This document shows positions 48,587 to 58,160 of a stretch of 64,000 nt of DNA, one piece after another (the first letter of the stretch is position 1; each line of letters opens with the position of its first letter). A program made the translations under genes and the position numbers. This DNA is from Acinetobacter lwoffii (GTDB lineage Bacteria > Pseudomonadota > Gammaproteobacteria > Pseudomonadales > Moraxellaceae): NCBI RefSeq assembly GCF_015602705.1, contig NZ_CP059081.1, positions 1,311,702 to 1,375,701 of the forward strand, given 5' to 3'. The notes under the pieces are model-generated. The model did no database searches and was not told where the DNA came from. It was given only the letters and a program-made list of their open reading frames with translations.

Positions 48587-49639
48587 TTAGAAGTCGTAAC
48601 GCATGCCTAGTGAAAGTCCTAGACTGTCTTCACCGCGTACGCCACCTACAGTATTGGTACGACCTTGTGCCCAAGGGGTAAGGTTTGAGTTTTCATCATT
48701 TAATACAGTTGCTATGTTGCCATAAATGCGGACTGTTGGATCTAAACGGTGCTCAAGTCCGATTGCCAGTAAAGTTGCATTCGCATCATCGGCATCGACA
48801 TCGCGGTGGAATACTTCACCACGGAATGAGGTTTTTGGTGCAAATTTATATTCACCGGCTACACCAAATACTTGTGCATCTGGGTTTGCTTCAGAATTAT
48901 CGTGTTGAAGGAATTGGTATAAACCGCCCAGGTTGAATTCAGGTGTGATTTTGTAAGCACCAGCAATACGGAAACCATCGCGCTCACCACGGGCAGCTTC
49001 TTCTTCATAGTGTTCATAGGCAGCAGCGAAATCAACTTTACCTTCTTTATAGGTTAAAGCGAGGTCGTATGCTTTATCTTTGTCTTTAGCGCCATCTTTA
49101 GTGGCATCCGGGCTATTTGTTTCATGTAGTGACATCGCACCTAATACGTTGAAACCGCCACCAAATTTTGGTGATTTATATTCAATGGTATTGGCATTAC
49201 GTTCATCAAAACGCAGGTTGCCTACACGCGTAACGTTACGAACATCACCAACCATATCACCAAAGAAGTTGACCGGGCCACGTGCTACTTTGAATGGGCT
49301 GTCAAAACGGCCGATACGCGCTTGACCAAAATCACCTTTTAAACCAACAAAAGTATCGCGAGTTGCAAATTCAACATCATCATTTGCAGAACCACTTGCA
49401 AAGTTAATTTCCTGTTCGATTTGACCAAATACAGTCATACCATTTTCTAGTTTTTGTTCAGCTTTAAAGCCTAGGCGTGAAGAGTTTGAAGAAAGACCTA
49501 CTTCGTTATAATCCTGGCCATCATCCAGATAATCTAAAGAAACGTGTGCACGACCATACACTTTAACATCAGCAGCAGCTGCCATCACTGGTGTTAAAAT
49601 TGTTGCCCCGATTGCTAATGCAGATAACGTTTTTTTCAT
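48587..49639 (-). CDS. Outer membrane porin
   Basis: The start at 49639 has TTGGAGC upstream and gives 350 residues. A signal peptide runs to about residue 24 (ending ATILTPVMAAAA). The mature protein is an alternating-strand beta barrel beginning DVKVYGRAHVSLDY and ending LGMRYDF, with the terminal Phe typical of BAM-recognised porins. It resembles general Gram-negative porins (DcaP or OmpC-like families not separated). It should let small solutes pass. Confidence 0.9.
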   Translation of the reverse strand: MKKTLSALAIGATILTPVMAAAADVKVYGRAHVSLDYLDDGQDYNEVGLSSNSSRLGFKAEQKLENGMTVFGQIEQEINFASGSANDDVEFATRDTFVGLKGDFGQARIGRFDSPFKVARGPVNFFGDMVGDVRNVTRVGNLRFDERNANTIEYKSPKFGGGFNVLGAMSLHETNSPDATKDGAKDKDKAYDLALTYKEGKVDFAAAYEHYEEEAARGERDGFRIAGAYKITPEFNLGGLYQFLQHDNSEANPDAQVFGVAGEYKFAPKTSFRGEVFHRDVDADDANATLLAIGLEHRLDPTVRIYGNIATVLNDENSNLTPWAQGRTNTVGGVRGEDSLGLSLGMRYDF

Positions 49640-49941
49640 GTGTTGCTCCAATAAAGACTTTTTTATTCATCGTCTTAAAAACAAGTTTCAGTATTGTTTT
49701 GAAACATCTACTGCTCTATTGGTGCCAAGTATTCATTACAAATAAGTCAATATGATTAAGGAAATATTTCAGAAATATTAAAGACAATCATTGTCTTATT
49801 TTTTATAGGATTATGAGTGGGGTAAGCAGGATTGATGCAAATACAGCTAAGCTCGGTGTTTGCTGCAAAACTTAAAAATAGGCTAGGTGACTTTTACTGA
49901 TATTTTATTGGCTTAATCAAGAGTGAAATACATTAGACATA

Positions 49942-49967
49942 AAAAATGGAGCCGAGGCTCCATTTTT
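49942..49967. terminator. Bidirectional intrinsic terminator after the HIT gene
   Basis: A 12-bp stem AAAAATGGAGCC/GGCTCCATTTTT with a GA loop can end the minus-strand HIT gene. The 300-bp region up to the porin start (49640-49941) has no gene. Confidence 0.82.
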
Positions 49968-49983
49968 AGGTATTAAGAATAGC

Positions 49984-50397
49984 TTAAAGGGCAGCTTTAA
50001 TTTTCTCAGCCAGCGCTTTAATTTTTTCCTGGTCGCCCATTTGTGCTGCATGTTTGCCCAGATTGTGCAAAGAGGTAGGAACCAGATGGAAATGTACGTG
50101 TGGTACGGTCTGACCCGCTGCGGCCCCTGATAATTGCATCAGCACGATACCGTCCACACCTAAACCTTTTTCAATGGCTTTTGCAACTTTCTGTACGATC
50201 TGAATCGTATAGGCTGCAGCTTCAGGTGGCAGATCCAGCAAAGTGATTGCCGGAGTTTTCGGAACTACCAGAGTATGACCTTCTGCCTGAGGCATGATGT
50301 CCATAAGTGCAAGAACCTGGTCATCTTCATACACTTTTATCGCAGGAAGTTCACCGCGTAGAATTCGTGCAAAAATATTCTGATCATCATAAGTCAT
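49984..50397 (-). CDS. HIT-family nucleotide hydrolase
   Basis: The 137-residue protein has the histidine triad VPHVHFHLVP near 98-107, with His as the nucleophile. The start IFARILRGELPA and DIMPQAEGHTLVVPK fit the Hint branch of the family, whose members cut phosphoramidate or related AMP derivatives. It is cytoplasmic. Confidence 0.9.
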   Translation of the reverse strand: MTYDDQNIFARILRGELPAIKVYEDDQVLALMDIMPQAEGHTLVVPKTPAITLLDLPPEAAAYTIQIVQKVAKAIEKGLGVDGIVLMQLSGAAAGQTVPHVHFHLVPTSLHNLGKHAAQMGDQEKIKALAEKIKAAL

Positions 50398-50428
50398 AAG
50401 TACATTCCTTGAGCGTCATTAAACTGAA

Positions 50429-50698
50429 TTATTTACAGTTCAATTCTTTCTGACGATCTTTGATCGCGTCAAGACGTTGTTGCTCTTTTTCCGAGAATTT
50501 TGGTTTGGTTGTATAGCAATTGTCATTACCAAACTTGGCTTTTGCTTCAGGATCTTTGAAACAGAAACCTTTAGACGCATAAATCACGTCATGATCATTT
50601 TTTAATTTTTTGCACTCTTGTTCAGATGCAAGAACCGATGTTGAAGCCCCGAACAAAGTTGCAAAGCCAATCAATGCTACAACAGAAAATTTCTTCAT
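50429..50698 (-). CDS. Small secreted YARHG-type protein
   Basis: ATG 50698 gives 89 residues with AGGAA upstream and a signal peptide to about residue 22 (FGASTSVLAS). The mature part holds the YARHG pattern DVIYASKGFCFKDPEAKAKF, then a Cys-containing stretch. Four Cys suggest two disulfides in the periplasm or outside the cell. The function is unknown. Confidence 0.8.
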   Translation of the reverse strand: MKKFSVVALIGFATLFGASTSVLASEQECKKLKNDHDVIYASKGFCFKDPEAKAKFGNDNCYTTKPKFSEKEQQRLDAIKDRQKELNCK

Positions 50699-50784
50699 GA
50701 GAGTTTCCTCTGGGTTATCCACTATATGTGCCTGCCTACTAGTCACAATATGAGGTTTCGTTATCATTATTCAATGGCGAGATA

Positions 50785-51657
50785 TTACTCGATGGTAATA
50801 TTACTCCATGATTCATACATTTTCACAGCGCTGGAAAAATCACTGTTTTTATCCGACAGATCGCTGGCCGCCTGAATCAGATTCTGGGTCAACGAGAGCA
50901 CAGGCGCAGAAAGTTTGGCTTCACGCGCAAGGTCGATTGCAATGCCTGTATCCTTGGCCAAGAGTGGCAGGGCAAAGGTTACAGGAAAACTGCGGTTTAA
51001 AATACGCTGTGGCAATACGGTTTCAGTCACCATACTTTTACCGCTGGAAGCATTAATACAATCCAGTGCTTCATGCAGGTTTACCCCATGCGCTTTCAGT
51101 GTAGTAAAGCCTTCTGCGACAGCACACAGGTTTACAGCCATTAACATATTATTTACGGCCTTCACTGCAAAACCCGCGCCAGATTCACCCACATGCTTGA
51201 TCAGCTTGCCAAAAGCCTGCATCGCAGGAAGGGCTTTTTCATAGCCCTCTACATTACCGCCCACCATCACGGTTAAAGTGCCATTTTCAGCGCCAATGGT
51301 CTGGCCGCTGACCGGTGCATCCAGAAAGATTACTCCATGTTCAGCCAGTTGTGCTGCCAGTTTTTGGGCAGAATCTGGTACACCACTGGTGCAGTCGACC
51401 CAGACTGAACCGGATTTAAGCGGTAAATTTTCCAGAAGTCGTTCAACGTCAGCGCTGGTGGGCAGGCAGGAAAAAATCACATCTGCCTGAACGGCCTGTT
51501 CCAGTGTAACGGCTTGGGTGCCATATTCAGCAGCATGTTGCTCTGCCTTGTTAAAGCTACGGTTCCAGACATAGACTGTATCAAACTGCTTGGGTAAATG
51601 TGCTGCCATACGAAAACCCATTGCACCTAGGCTGATAAATGCCACTGACTGAATCAT
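50785..51657 (-). CDS. NAD(P)-dependent beta-hydroxyacid dehydrogenase
   Basis: The 290-residue protein belongs to the 3-hydroxyisobutyrate dehydrogenase family: [13 protein letters not shown] binds the cofactor, [22 protein letters not shown] is the substrate motif (Ser-Gly), and Lys in AVKAVNNM is catalytic. The exact hydroxyacid (hydroxyisobutyrate, tartronate semialdehyde or other) cannot be told. An Asp in the second position of the GxGxxG-type loop is not visible. Confidence 0.85.
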   Translation of the reverse strand: MIQSVAFISLGAMGFRMAAHLPKQFDTVYVWNRSFNKAEQHAAEYGTQAVTLEQAVQADVIFSCLPTSADVERLLENLPLKSGSVWVDCTSGVPDSAQKLAAQLAEHGVIFLDAPVSGQTIGAENGTLTVMVGGNVEGYEKALPAMQAFGKLIKHVGESGAGFAVKAVNNMLMAVNLCAVAEGFTTLKAHGVNLHEALDCINASSGKSMVTETVLPQRILNRSFPVTFALPLLAKDTGIAIDLAREAKLSAPVLSLTQNLIQAASDLSDKNSDFSSAVKMYESWSNITIE

Positions 51658-51717
51658 GCTGTACCCTCTGAATATGTTTAAATCTATTTAATATTTTTCT
51701 GGTGCGAGAAATCTGCT

Positions 51718-52815
51718 TTAAGCATCAAGCCGTGTAGAGCGCTGCACCAACCAGGTCGTCATTTTTGGCCAGAATGTATTTGCCGTTTTCTGGTTTGACA
51801 TTAGTCCAAGATGACCACCCGGTATAAGAGTAAACGTCTTATCCTGGCTACTTGTCAATTCCATCAAAGGCTTAGCTGACTGTTCTGTGACAATCTGGTC
51901 GGTTTGACCTGCCCCTACCAAGAGGGAACAACTGATATTTTTAAGATCAACAATACGACCATCCAAAGTGATAGAACCCTGCTTTAAAGGATTTTGCAGC
52001 CATAAATGCAGTACCATGTCCTGATTAATCCCGCCCGGATAATCAATCATCTTATTCAGGAAATTCCCCATGGTGGCATGTTCATAGACATCTTCGACAT
52101 GATCCAGATTCAGCAAAAACTGCTTCTGGCTTTTTAGCCAGCCAATCGGATCAAGTAATTTAAAGCCCAAGGCATTTACAATACCCGGCGTATGAATATA
52201 TTGCTTCGGGATCAATCCTTGATGAATGGCCTGTTGCAAATTCTTATTTTTAGAAATCAGTTTATTGGTCGTAGAAAAAAGTTTGCCGACACGTCCTGAC
52301 GCATAACTGTCGATAGGACTGCCGACTACGATCAGATTCTTGACATGTTCAGGTGAATGCAGGGCAGTATAGAGCGTGACAAACACGCCCGCCATACTCC
52401 AGCCGTGCAGGGAAATAAACTGACTGCCTGAATGCTTGCAAATGGTTTCAATGGATTGAGGAATGGCTGCATCGATAAAAGATAAAAAATTCAGGTGGCG
52501 GTGCTTAAAGTTAAAGCGTTTCCATTCCACCAGATAGACATCAAAACCGCTATGCTGAAAATGCTTGACCAGAGAGCGATAAGGATACAGATCATAGATA
52601 TCCATATTAATGGCCAAGGGTGCGATGAAAACTAGCGGTTCCTTATATTTTTTTTCGGGTGAAGCGTAATAGCGAATCTTGCAAAACTCGGTGCCGGCAA
52701 TATATTCAAAAGGGGTTTTTTGCGACAGGATCAGTGAGGAGGCATTAAACACCCGGGTACTGAGGTGTTTCAATTTTTTTTGCTGGCGCTGAAAGTTTTG
52801 TTTTAACTGAATCAT
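51718..52815 (-). CDS. PHA synthase-like alpha/beta hydrolase
   Basis: The 365-residue protein resembles class III PHA synthases (PhaC) and related hydrolases, with VFIAPLAINMDIYDLYPYRSLVKHF early on. The nucleophile elbow is LHGWSMAGVF, a Ser in place of the catalytic Cys of PHA synthases (GxCxG). An Asp in VGAGQTDQIV and His in IPGGHLGLM complete the triad. A lipase or depolymerase-like role is more likely than polymer synthesis. Confidence 0.75.
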   Translation of the reverse strand: MIQLKQNFQRQQKKLKHLSTRVFNASSLILSQKTPFEYIAGTEFCKIRYYASPEKKYKEPLVFIAPLAINMDIYDLYPYRSLVKHFQHSGFDVYLVEWKRFNFKHRHLNFLSFIDAAIPQSIETICKHSGSQFISLHGWSMAGVFVTLYTALHSPEHVKNLIVVGSPIDSYASGRVGKLFSTTNKLISKNKNLQQAIHQGLIPKQYIHTPGIVNALGFKLLDPIGWLKSQKQFLLNLDHVEDVYEHATMGNFLNKMIDYPGGINQDMVLHLWLQNPLKQGSITLDGRIVDLKNISCSLLVGAGQTDQIVTEQSAKPLMELTSSQDKTFTLIPGGHLGLMSNQKTANTFWPKMTTWLVQRSTRLDA

Positions 52816-52957
52816 GTAAATAAAATATCCGTATCCGCGGGAGGATTGATCGAAGTCTAAGCAATAATCGCTTATTATGCCTTGACCTGAAATAGCTTAG
52901 GCGCTCAAAATGTTGGCAAATTTTTACAAAAGGCAGCCCGAGGGCTGAGGTAAAGCG

Positions 52958-54145
52958 ATGAGCCAGCAAGACGATATTTCTTACCAATTAGAAACTTTAG
53001 CCATTCGTACCGGCCATACCCGCACTTTTGAAGGTGAGCATGGCGAACCAATTTTTCTAACATCGTCCTTTGTTTATGAAAATGCTGCAGAAGCCGCAGC
53101 CAAATTCTCAGGCCAGGAACCGGGCAATATCTATTCTCGCTTTACCAATCCGACCGTTGCCATGTTTGAAAAGCGTCTGGCTGCACTTGAAGGTGCAGAG
53201 CGCGCCGTCGCCACCAGTTCGGGTATGGCAGCTATTATGGCAGTGATGATGGCTTTTTTAAAAGCGGGCGACCATGTGATTTGTTCACGTGCAGTCTTCG
53301 GTTCTACGGTTTCCATGTTTGAAAAATATGTCGCAAAATTTGGCGTCAGCGTTGATTTCGTCGATTTGACTGATCTTGATGCATGGAAAAATGCCATCAA
53401 GCCTGAAACAAAAATTCTCTTTGTTGAATCGCCATCTAATCCTTTAGCAGAAGTAGCTAATATACAGGGACTCGCCGATATTGCGCATGCCAATAATGCT
53501 TTACTGGCGATTGATAACAGCTTCTGTACACCTGTGTTACAACAACCACTCAAATTTGGTGCAGACTTGGTAGTGTATTCTGCGACTAAATATCTGGATG
53601 GTCAGGGCCGCGCCTTGGGTGGTGCTGTCGTAGGTAATCACAAGTTACTAGAAGAAATCTTCGGTTATGTGCGTACTACCGGCCCGTCAATGAGTCCATT
53701 CAATGCTTGGGTGTTCCTAAAAGGCTTGGAAACACTACGTTTGCGTATGCGTGAACATTCAGCAAGTGCACAGCAACTGGCTGAATTTTTGAATCAGCAT
53801 CCAAAAGTGGAAAAAGTATATTATGCGGGCCTGCCTGAGCATGTCGGTCATGAACTGGCAGCAAAACAGCAGAGCGGTTTTGGCGGTATTGTGTCTTTTG
53901 AAGTGAAAGGTGGCCGTGAGGAAGCATGGACTGTCATTGACAATACCCAGTTTATCTCGATTACCGGTAATCTGGGCGATGTGAAATCGACCATTACCCA
54001 TCCTGCAACCACGACACACGGTAAATTGTCGCCTGAAGCCAAAGAAGCTGCTGGTATTCGCGAAGGTTTGATTCGCGTATCTGTTGGCTTGGAAGAGATT
54101 GGTGATATTATCCAGGATATTCGTCGCGGTTTAGGCCTGATTTAA
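52958..54145 (+). CDS. metZ: O-succinylhomoserine sulfhydrylase
   Basis: The 395-residue PLP enzyme belongs to the Cys/Met metabolism family. [15 protein letters not shown] near 206 contains the PLP Lys. It uses sulfide to make homocysteine from O-succinylhomoserine. The intergenic region to the divergent hydrolase is 142 bp. Confidence 0.92.
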   Translation: MSQQDDISYQLETLAIRTGHTRTFEGEHGEPIFLTSSFVYENAAEAAAKFSGQEPGNIYSRFTNPTVAMFEKRLAALEGAERAVATSSGMAAIMAVMMAFLKAGDHVICSRAVFGSTVSMFEKYVAKFGVSVDFVDLTDLDAWKNAIKPETKILFVESPSNPLAEVANIQGLADIAHANNALLAIDNSFCTPVLQQPLKFGADLVVYSATKYLDGQGRALGGAVVGNHKLLEEIFGYVRTTGPSMSPFNAWVFLKGLETLRLRMREHSASAQQLAEFLNQHPKVEKVYYAGLPEHVGHELAAKQQSGFGGIVSFEVKGGREEAWTVIDNTQFISITGNLGDVKSTITHPATTTHGKLSPEAKEAAGIREGLIRVSVGLEEIGDIIQDIRRGLGLI

Positions 54146-54173
54146 TTTTATAAATTCATGTTCGGAGATATTT

Positions 54174-54503
54174 ATGAACATTAACATGTTGATGCAGCAA
54201 GCTCAGCGCATGCAGAAAGAAGTTGAAAACAACGTAAAAAAAGCCAAAGAAGAGCTTGCGCAGACTGAAGTGCATGCCGAGGCGGGTGGCGGTCTGGTGA
54301 AAGTGACCATGACTTGCCGTAACGTGGTGAAGCGTATCGAAATCAATCCTGAATTACTTCAGGATGATCCAGATATGATCGAAGACCTGATTGCAGCGGC
54401 AATGAATGATGCAGCACGTCAGGCAGAAGTGGTATCTGACGAAAGAATGAAAGCAGCGAACTCAGGCATGGGTTTACCGCCTGGTCTTGCAGGTATGTTC
54501 TAA
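54174..54503 (+). CDS. ybaB: YbaB/EbfC nucleoid-associated protein
   Basis: The 109-residue protein has an N-terminal helix ([20 protein letters not shown]) and a beta-sheet core ending in a Met/Gly-rich tail, typical of YbaB. It binds DNA as a dimer and lies directly before recR, the usual arrangement, though dnaX is not upstream here. Confidence 0.94.
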   Translation: MNINMLMQQAQRMQKEVENNVKKAKEELAQTEVHAEAGGGLVKVTMTCRNVVKRIEINPELLQDDPDMIEDLIAAAMNDAARQAEVVSDERMKAANSGMGLPPGLAGMF

Positions 54504-54516
54504 GGAAGAATGCGCA

Positions 54517-55113
54517 ATGTTTAGTGATCGTTTTGATCAACTCGTTCAAGCATTACGCATTTTGCCAAGCGTTGGGCCAAAATCGGCTCAACGTATGGCA
54601 TTGCATATGATCATGAAAAATCGTGAGGGTGCTATTGGTCTGGCACATGCGCTGACTGAGGCAACCAATCACATTCATGAATGTTCAGTCTGTCATTCTC
54701 TGACCGAAGACGAAGTCTGCAATATTTGCAGCTCTCTGGATCGTGATGATGAACTGCTCTGTGTAGTGGAATCACCTGCAGATGTCATGGCGATTGAGCA
54801 AAGTGGTAGTTTCAGAGGTAAATATCATGTATTGGGCGGACATTTATCGCCACTGGATGGTATTGGTCCCGAAGAAATCGGTATTCCGTACTTATTGCAT
54901 CGTTTGGCCAATGGTCAGGTGAAAGAAGTGATTCTGGCAACCAATGCCACGGTAGAAGGTCAGGCTACGGCGCATTATCTGGTTGAGGCCAGTAAGCATT
55001 TGCCGATCCAGATGACCCGAATTGCCCAGGGCGTACCACAAGGTGGTGAGCTGGAATATGTCGACAGTCATACCTTGAGTCAGGCAGTACATAACCGGAT
55101 GCGCATGAAGTAA
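54517..55113 (+). CDS. recR: Recombination protein RecR
   Basis: The start at 54517 (MFSDRFDQLVQAL) gives 198 residues. It has a helix-hairpin-helix with LPSVGPKSAQRMA, a four-Cys zinc finger (CSVC and CNIC) near 58-74 and a Toprim domain with VVESPADVMAIE. It acts with RecF and RecO to load RecA at gaps. It starts 13 bp after ybaB. Confidence 0.95.
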   Translation: MFSDRFDQLVQALRILPSVGPKSAQRMALHMIMKNREGAIGLAHALTEATNHIHECSVCHSLTEDEVCNICSSLDRDDELLCVVESPADVMAIEQSGSFRGKYHVLGGHLSPLDGIGPEEIGIPYLLHRLANGQVKEVILATNATVEGQATAHYLVEASKHLPIQMTRIAQGVPQGGELEYVDSHTLSQAVHNRMRMK

Positions 55114-55291
55114 GCTAAGCTTAAATATCTTGTTAGTTTTAATATAAAAAAGATATTAATTAGAATATAAATCCTGATAAGTAAGCGCTATTTTTTAGGA
55201 AATAGGGCAGAATTGACGTTATTTTTTATACAAAAATTCTATAGATCAGTTAATATGGATCTATCGAGAATCTAATCTTAGACTCAGTTCT

Positions 55292-56434
55292 ATGTTTCAA
55301 TTTATTCAACATCAAAACGACTTAACTCATGTACTGAAGCTGATGGATCAGAATTCAGTTTATGGACTGGATACCGAGTTTATCAAGGTTGATACCTTAT
55401 GGCCTAAGCTGGGTGTTTTTCAGATTAACGTAGACAACAAGGTCTATTTGTTGGATGGAACCACGCTAGATCTGACTGAGTTCCTTAATAAAATTTTTAA
55501 CGCACAGCAGAATATTTTTCATGCCTGTAGTGAAGATATCGACCTGATCTATCACTATACCCAGAAGAAATCCCTGAGTAATGTGTTTGATACCCAGGTC
55601 GGCATGTCATTTTTGGGGCATGGTCTGCAAGTCAGCTATCAAAATGCGCTGAAGCAGATGCTGGAAGTCGATATCGAAAAAGACCAGACCCGTTCTGACT
55701 GGTTGGCGCGTCCACTCAGTTCCGAACAGTTGCTGTATGCTGCCAATGATGTGCATTATCTGGTGCAACTGTCAGAGAAAATTAAACAGGATCTGGATTC
55801 GAAAGATCTGCTGGATTTTGCCTTGCAAGATTGTCGTTTTCTGACTCAGGAAATTGGCGAAGATACCCCAACTGCCTTATTGTATCAGGATGTCGGCAAT
55901 TACCGGCATTCACGCCGTCAGTTGATGCAATTGCAGCAACTGATGGTCTGGCGCGATCAGATTGCCAAGGCACTGAATCAGCCACGCAGTTTCATTTTAA
56001 AAAATGCCAGCATGATTGATCTGGTGGAAAAATTCCCGCGCAATAATTTCCAGCTGAGTCATGTGAAAGACATTCGTTCGAATGTGGTTCGTGAGCATGG
56101 TAAAACCATTTTAGATTTACTGAAATTCCTGCCGGAGCCGGCAAATTGGCCTTTACGTCTGGCACGTCCAATTCGCCATTCTTCCAAAGATATCGGCGAA
56201 AAAATTGATTCAATTATTCAGAATGTCGTCAATGAAACCTCAATTCCTAAAGAAGTCCTGATGCGTAAGAAATGGCTGAATGCCTTGTATCAGCATGTAG
56301 TCTTTCATAAGGACGAGCAGGATCTGCCGGATTATCTACTTGGCTGGCGCTATGAGTTATTAACTCAGCCACTGATTCAGGTATTGCATCAGGATGAATC
56401 TTATCTGTCTACCCAGATGAAAGTCAGCGAGTGA
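55292..56434 (+). CDS. rnd: Ribonuclease D
   Basis: The 380-residue enzyme has the DEDD exonuclease fold. Asp27 and Glu29 are in YGLDTEFIK, a further Asp in HACSEDIDLI, and YAANDVHYL holds Tyr-x3-Asp. HRDC-like helical domains follow from about 210. It trims tRNA 3' ends. The 178-bp gap before it has no gene. Confidence 0.92.
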   Translation: MFQFIQHQNDLTHVLKLMDQNSVYGLDTEFIKVDTLWPKLGVFQINVDNKVYLLDGTTLDLTEFLNKIFNAQQNIFHACSEDIDLIYHYTQKKSLSNVFDTQVGMSFLGHGLQVSYQNALKQMLEVDIEKDQTRSDWLARPLSSEQLLYAANDVHYLVQLSEKIKQDLDSKDLLDFALQDCRFLTQEIGEDTPTALLYQDVGNYRHSRRQLMQLQQLMVWRDQIAKALNQPRSFILKNASMIDLVEKFPRNNFQLSHVKDIRSNVVREHGKTILDLLKFLPEPANWPLRLARPIRHSSKDIGEKIDSIIQNVVNETSIPKEVLMRKKWLNALYQHVVFHKDEQDLPDYLLGWRYELLTQPLIQVLHQDESYLSTQMKVSE

Positions 56435-56564
56435 TTGGTTGCAGGATTGGTTAAAGAAAAAGCAATTATACAAAATCACGACTGATGCATGAGACGTGGC
56501 TAATGTTTCTGTCTTTTTTTTGATGTATCCTTGCGGTTGTTTTTCCAGAAAAGTCGTTTGAAAT

Positions 56565-56870
56565 ATGCAAGTGTCTATCTACAAATCCAGCAAAAAAAGT
56601 GAAATGTATCTGTATGTGGCGCGTCCTGCGAATGAAAGCGAAGCTGAAACATTCGAACCTTTAAGCGTATTGACTGAAGCAGTACAGGCAGCATTTGGAC
56701 GTGCGACTTTTGTCATGCATCTTGAATTAAGCGAATCACGTAAACTGGCACGTGCCAATGTCTTGCATGTCATGGATTCTATTGAAACTCGCGGTTTCTT
56801 CCTGCAAATGCCGCCAGAAGGCTTGATTGATCCAAATGCTGTGGCACCAGAAGGTTTACGCGGTGCTTAA
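56565..56870 (+). CDS. YcgL-domain protein
   Basis: The 101-residue protein starts [20 protein letters not shown], then has [20 protein letters not shown], which fits the YcgL domain found in gammaproteobacteria, often near rnd as here. It may act in RNA metabolism, but the role is unknown. Confidence 0.85.
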   Translation: MQVSIYKSSKKSEMYLYVARPANESEAETFEPLSVLTEAVQAAFGRATFVMHLELSESRKLARANVLHVMDSIETRGFFLQMPPEGLIDPNAVAPEGLRGA

Positions 56871-56891
56871 TGTTGATTCAGGAGTTGTGAA

Positions 56892-57275
56892 ATGAATGGT
56901 TATGTGGCTGTATTAGACTCAATTCCTGAACAGAGCATTGCCGTTGCAGTTTATCTGCTCGGCAGCCTGATTGCTTTATGGTGCTGGTATGGCGTGACCA
57001 AGCGTCTGCCTAAACCCATGGGCGGTTTTTTGTGGATTGTGGCCTTTGCCATTCTGCTAACACCGACGGTATCTGAGGGGTCGAATGCATCCATTGCACC
57101 CGCGATCTTTGGTCTGTTATTTGGGGTGCTGACCAAAGAGCAGTCCCTGGTTTGGATTAATGCGTCACTTATTTTATTTGTCATTGGGATTGGATCTGTG
57201 GTTGGCTATTGCTGGTCGACCTATGTGTCGAACAAAAGCAATATTCGTGTTCACGAGAAAAGTTCACCGCTGTAA
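56892..57275 (+). CDS. Membrane protein, unknown
   Basis: The 127-residue protein has four hydrophobic stretches (about 17-35, 45-62, 64-82 and 88-110) and lies 20 bp before the MoxR-like gene, perhaps in one operon. It may be linked to the MoxR/VWA pair. No family was recognised. Confidence 0.68.
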   Translation: MNGYVAVLDSIPEQSIAVAVYLLGSLIALWCWYGVTKRLPKPMGGFLWIVAFAILLTPTVSEGSNASIAPAIFGLLFGVLTKEQSLVWINASLILFVIGIGSVVGYCWSTYVSNKSNIRVHEKSSPL

Positions 57276-57295
57276 GTAAAAAATAAGGTTCAATC

Positions 57296-58147
57296 ATGTC
57301 TGCTGATATTCAACAATTTTCAGGTACCGCTCAGTACATTGCGACTGACAGTTTAAAACTTGCGGTGAAAGCTGCACGCAGTTTGCAAAAACCGTTGCTG
57401 GTCAAAGGTGAGCCGGGTACAGGTAAGACTTTGCTGGCCGAGCAAGTCGCAGAAAGTCTGGGTTTGAAGCTGATCACCTGGCACATCAAGTCCACTACCA
57501 AAGCACAACAAGGTTTGTATGAATACGATGCCGTATCCCGCTTGCGCGATAGTCAGTTGGGTGATGACCGTGTCTATGACATCAAGAACTACATCAAGCC
57601 GGGTAAATTATGGGAAGCGTTTACCAGTGAAGAGCGCTGTGTCCTGTTGATTGATGAAATTGATAAGGCAGACATCGAGTTTCCAAATGACTTGCTGCAT
57701 GAACTCGATAAAATGTCGTTCTATGTGTACGAGACTGGCGAGACCATTACGGCAACTCAGCGCCCAATCGTGATCATTACCTCAAATAATGAAAAAGAAT
57801 TGCCAGATGCTTTCCTGCGTCGTTGCTTCTTCCATTACATCGAATTCCCGGATGAAGCCACCATGCGTGAAATCATCGATGTGCATTTTGCCAATATCTC
57901 GACCACATTGGTCAATGAAGCGCTGCAAGTATTCTTTAAATTACGCCAGATTCCGGGTTTGAAAAAACCACCTTCAACCTCTGAATTGATTGACTGGCTC
58001 AGCCTGCTGATGGCCGATGACATGCCGGAAGATATTCTGCGCAATACCGACAAATCCAAAGCAATTCCGCCATTGTACGGCGCATTAATCAAAAACGAGC
58101 AAGATGTGCAGTTGCTTGAACGTCTAGCATTTATGTCACGTCGCTAA
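57296..58147 (+). CDS. MoxR-type AAA+ ATPase
   Basis: The 283-residue protein has Walker A GEPGTGKT near 39-46, Walker B VLLIDEIDKAD near 115-125 and an arginine finger region in AFLRRCFFHY. It is a member of the MoxR group, which acts with VWA proteins to mature or activate other proteins. The VWA gene follows after 13 bp. Confidence 0.88.
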   Translation: MSADIQQFSGTAQYIATDSLKLAVKAARSLQKPLLVKGEPGTGKTLLAEQVAESLGLKLITWHIKSTTKAQQGLYEYDAVSRLRDSQLGDDRVYDIKNYIKPGKLWEAFTSEERCVLLIDEIDKADIEFPNDLLHELDKMSFYVYETGETITATQRPIVIITSNNEKELPDAFLRRCFFHYIEFPDEATMREIIDVHFANISTTLVNEALQVFFKLRQIPGLKKPPSTSELIDWLSLLMADDMPEDILRNTDKSKAIPPLYGALIKNEQDVQLLERLAFMSRR

Positions 58148-58160
58148 GGGAGAAACACGC

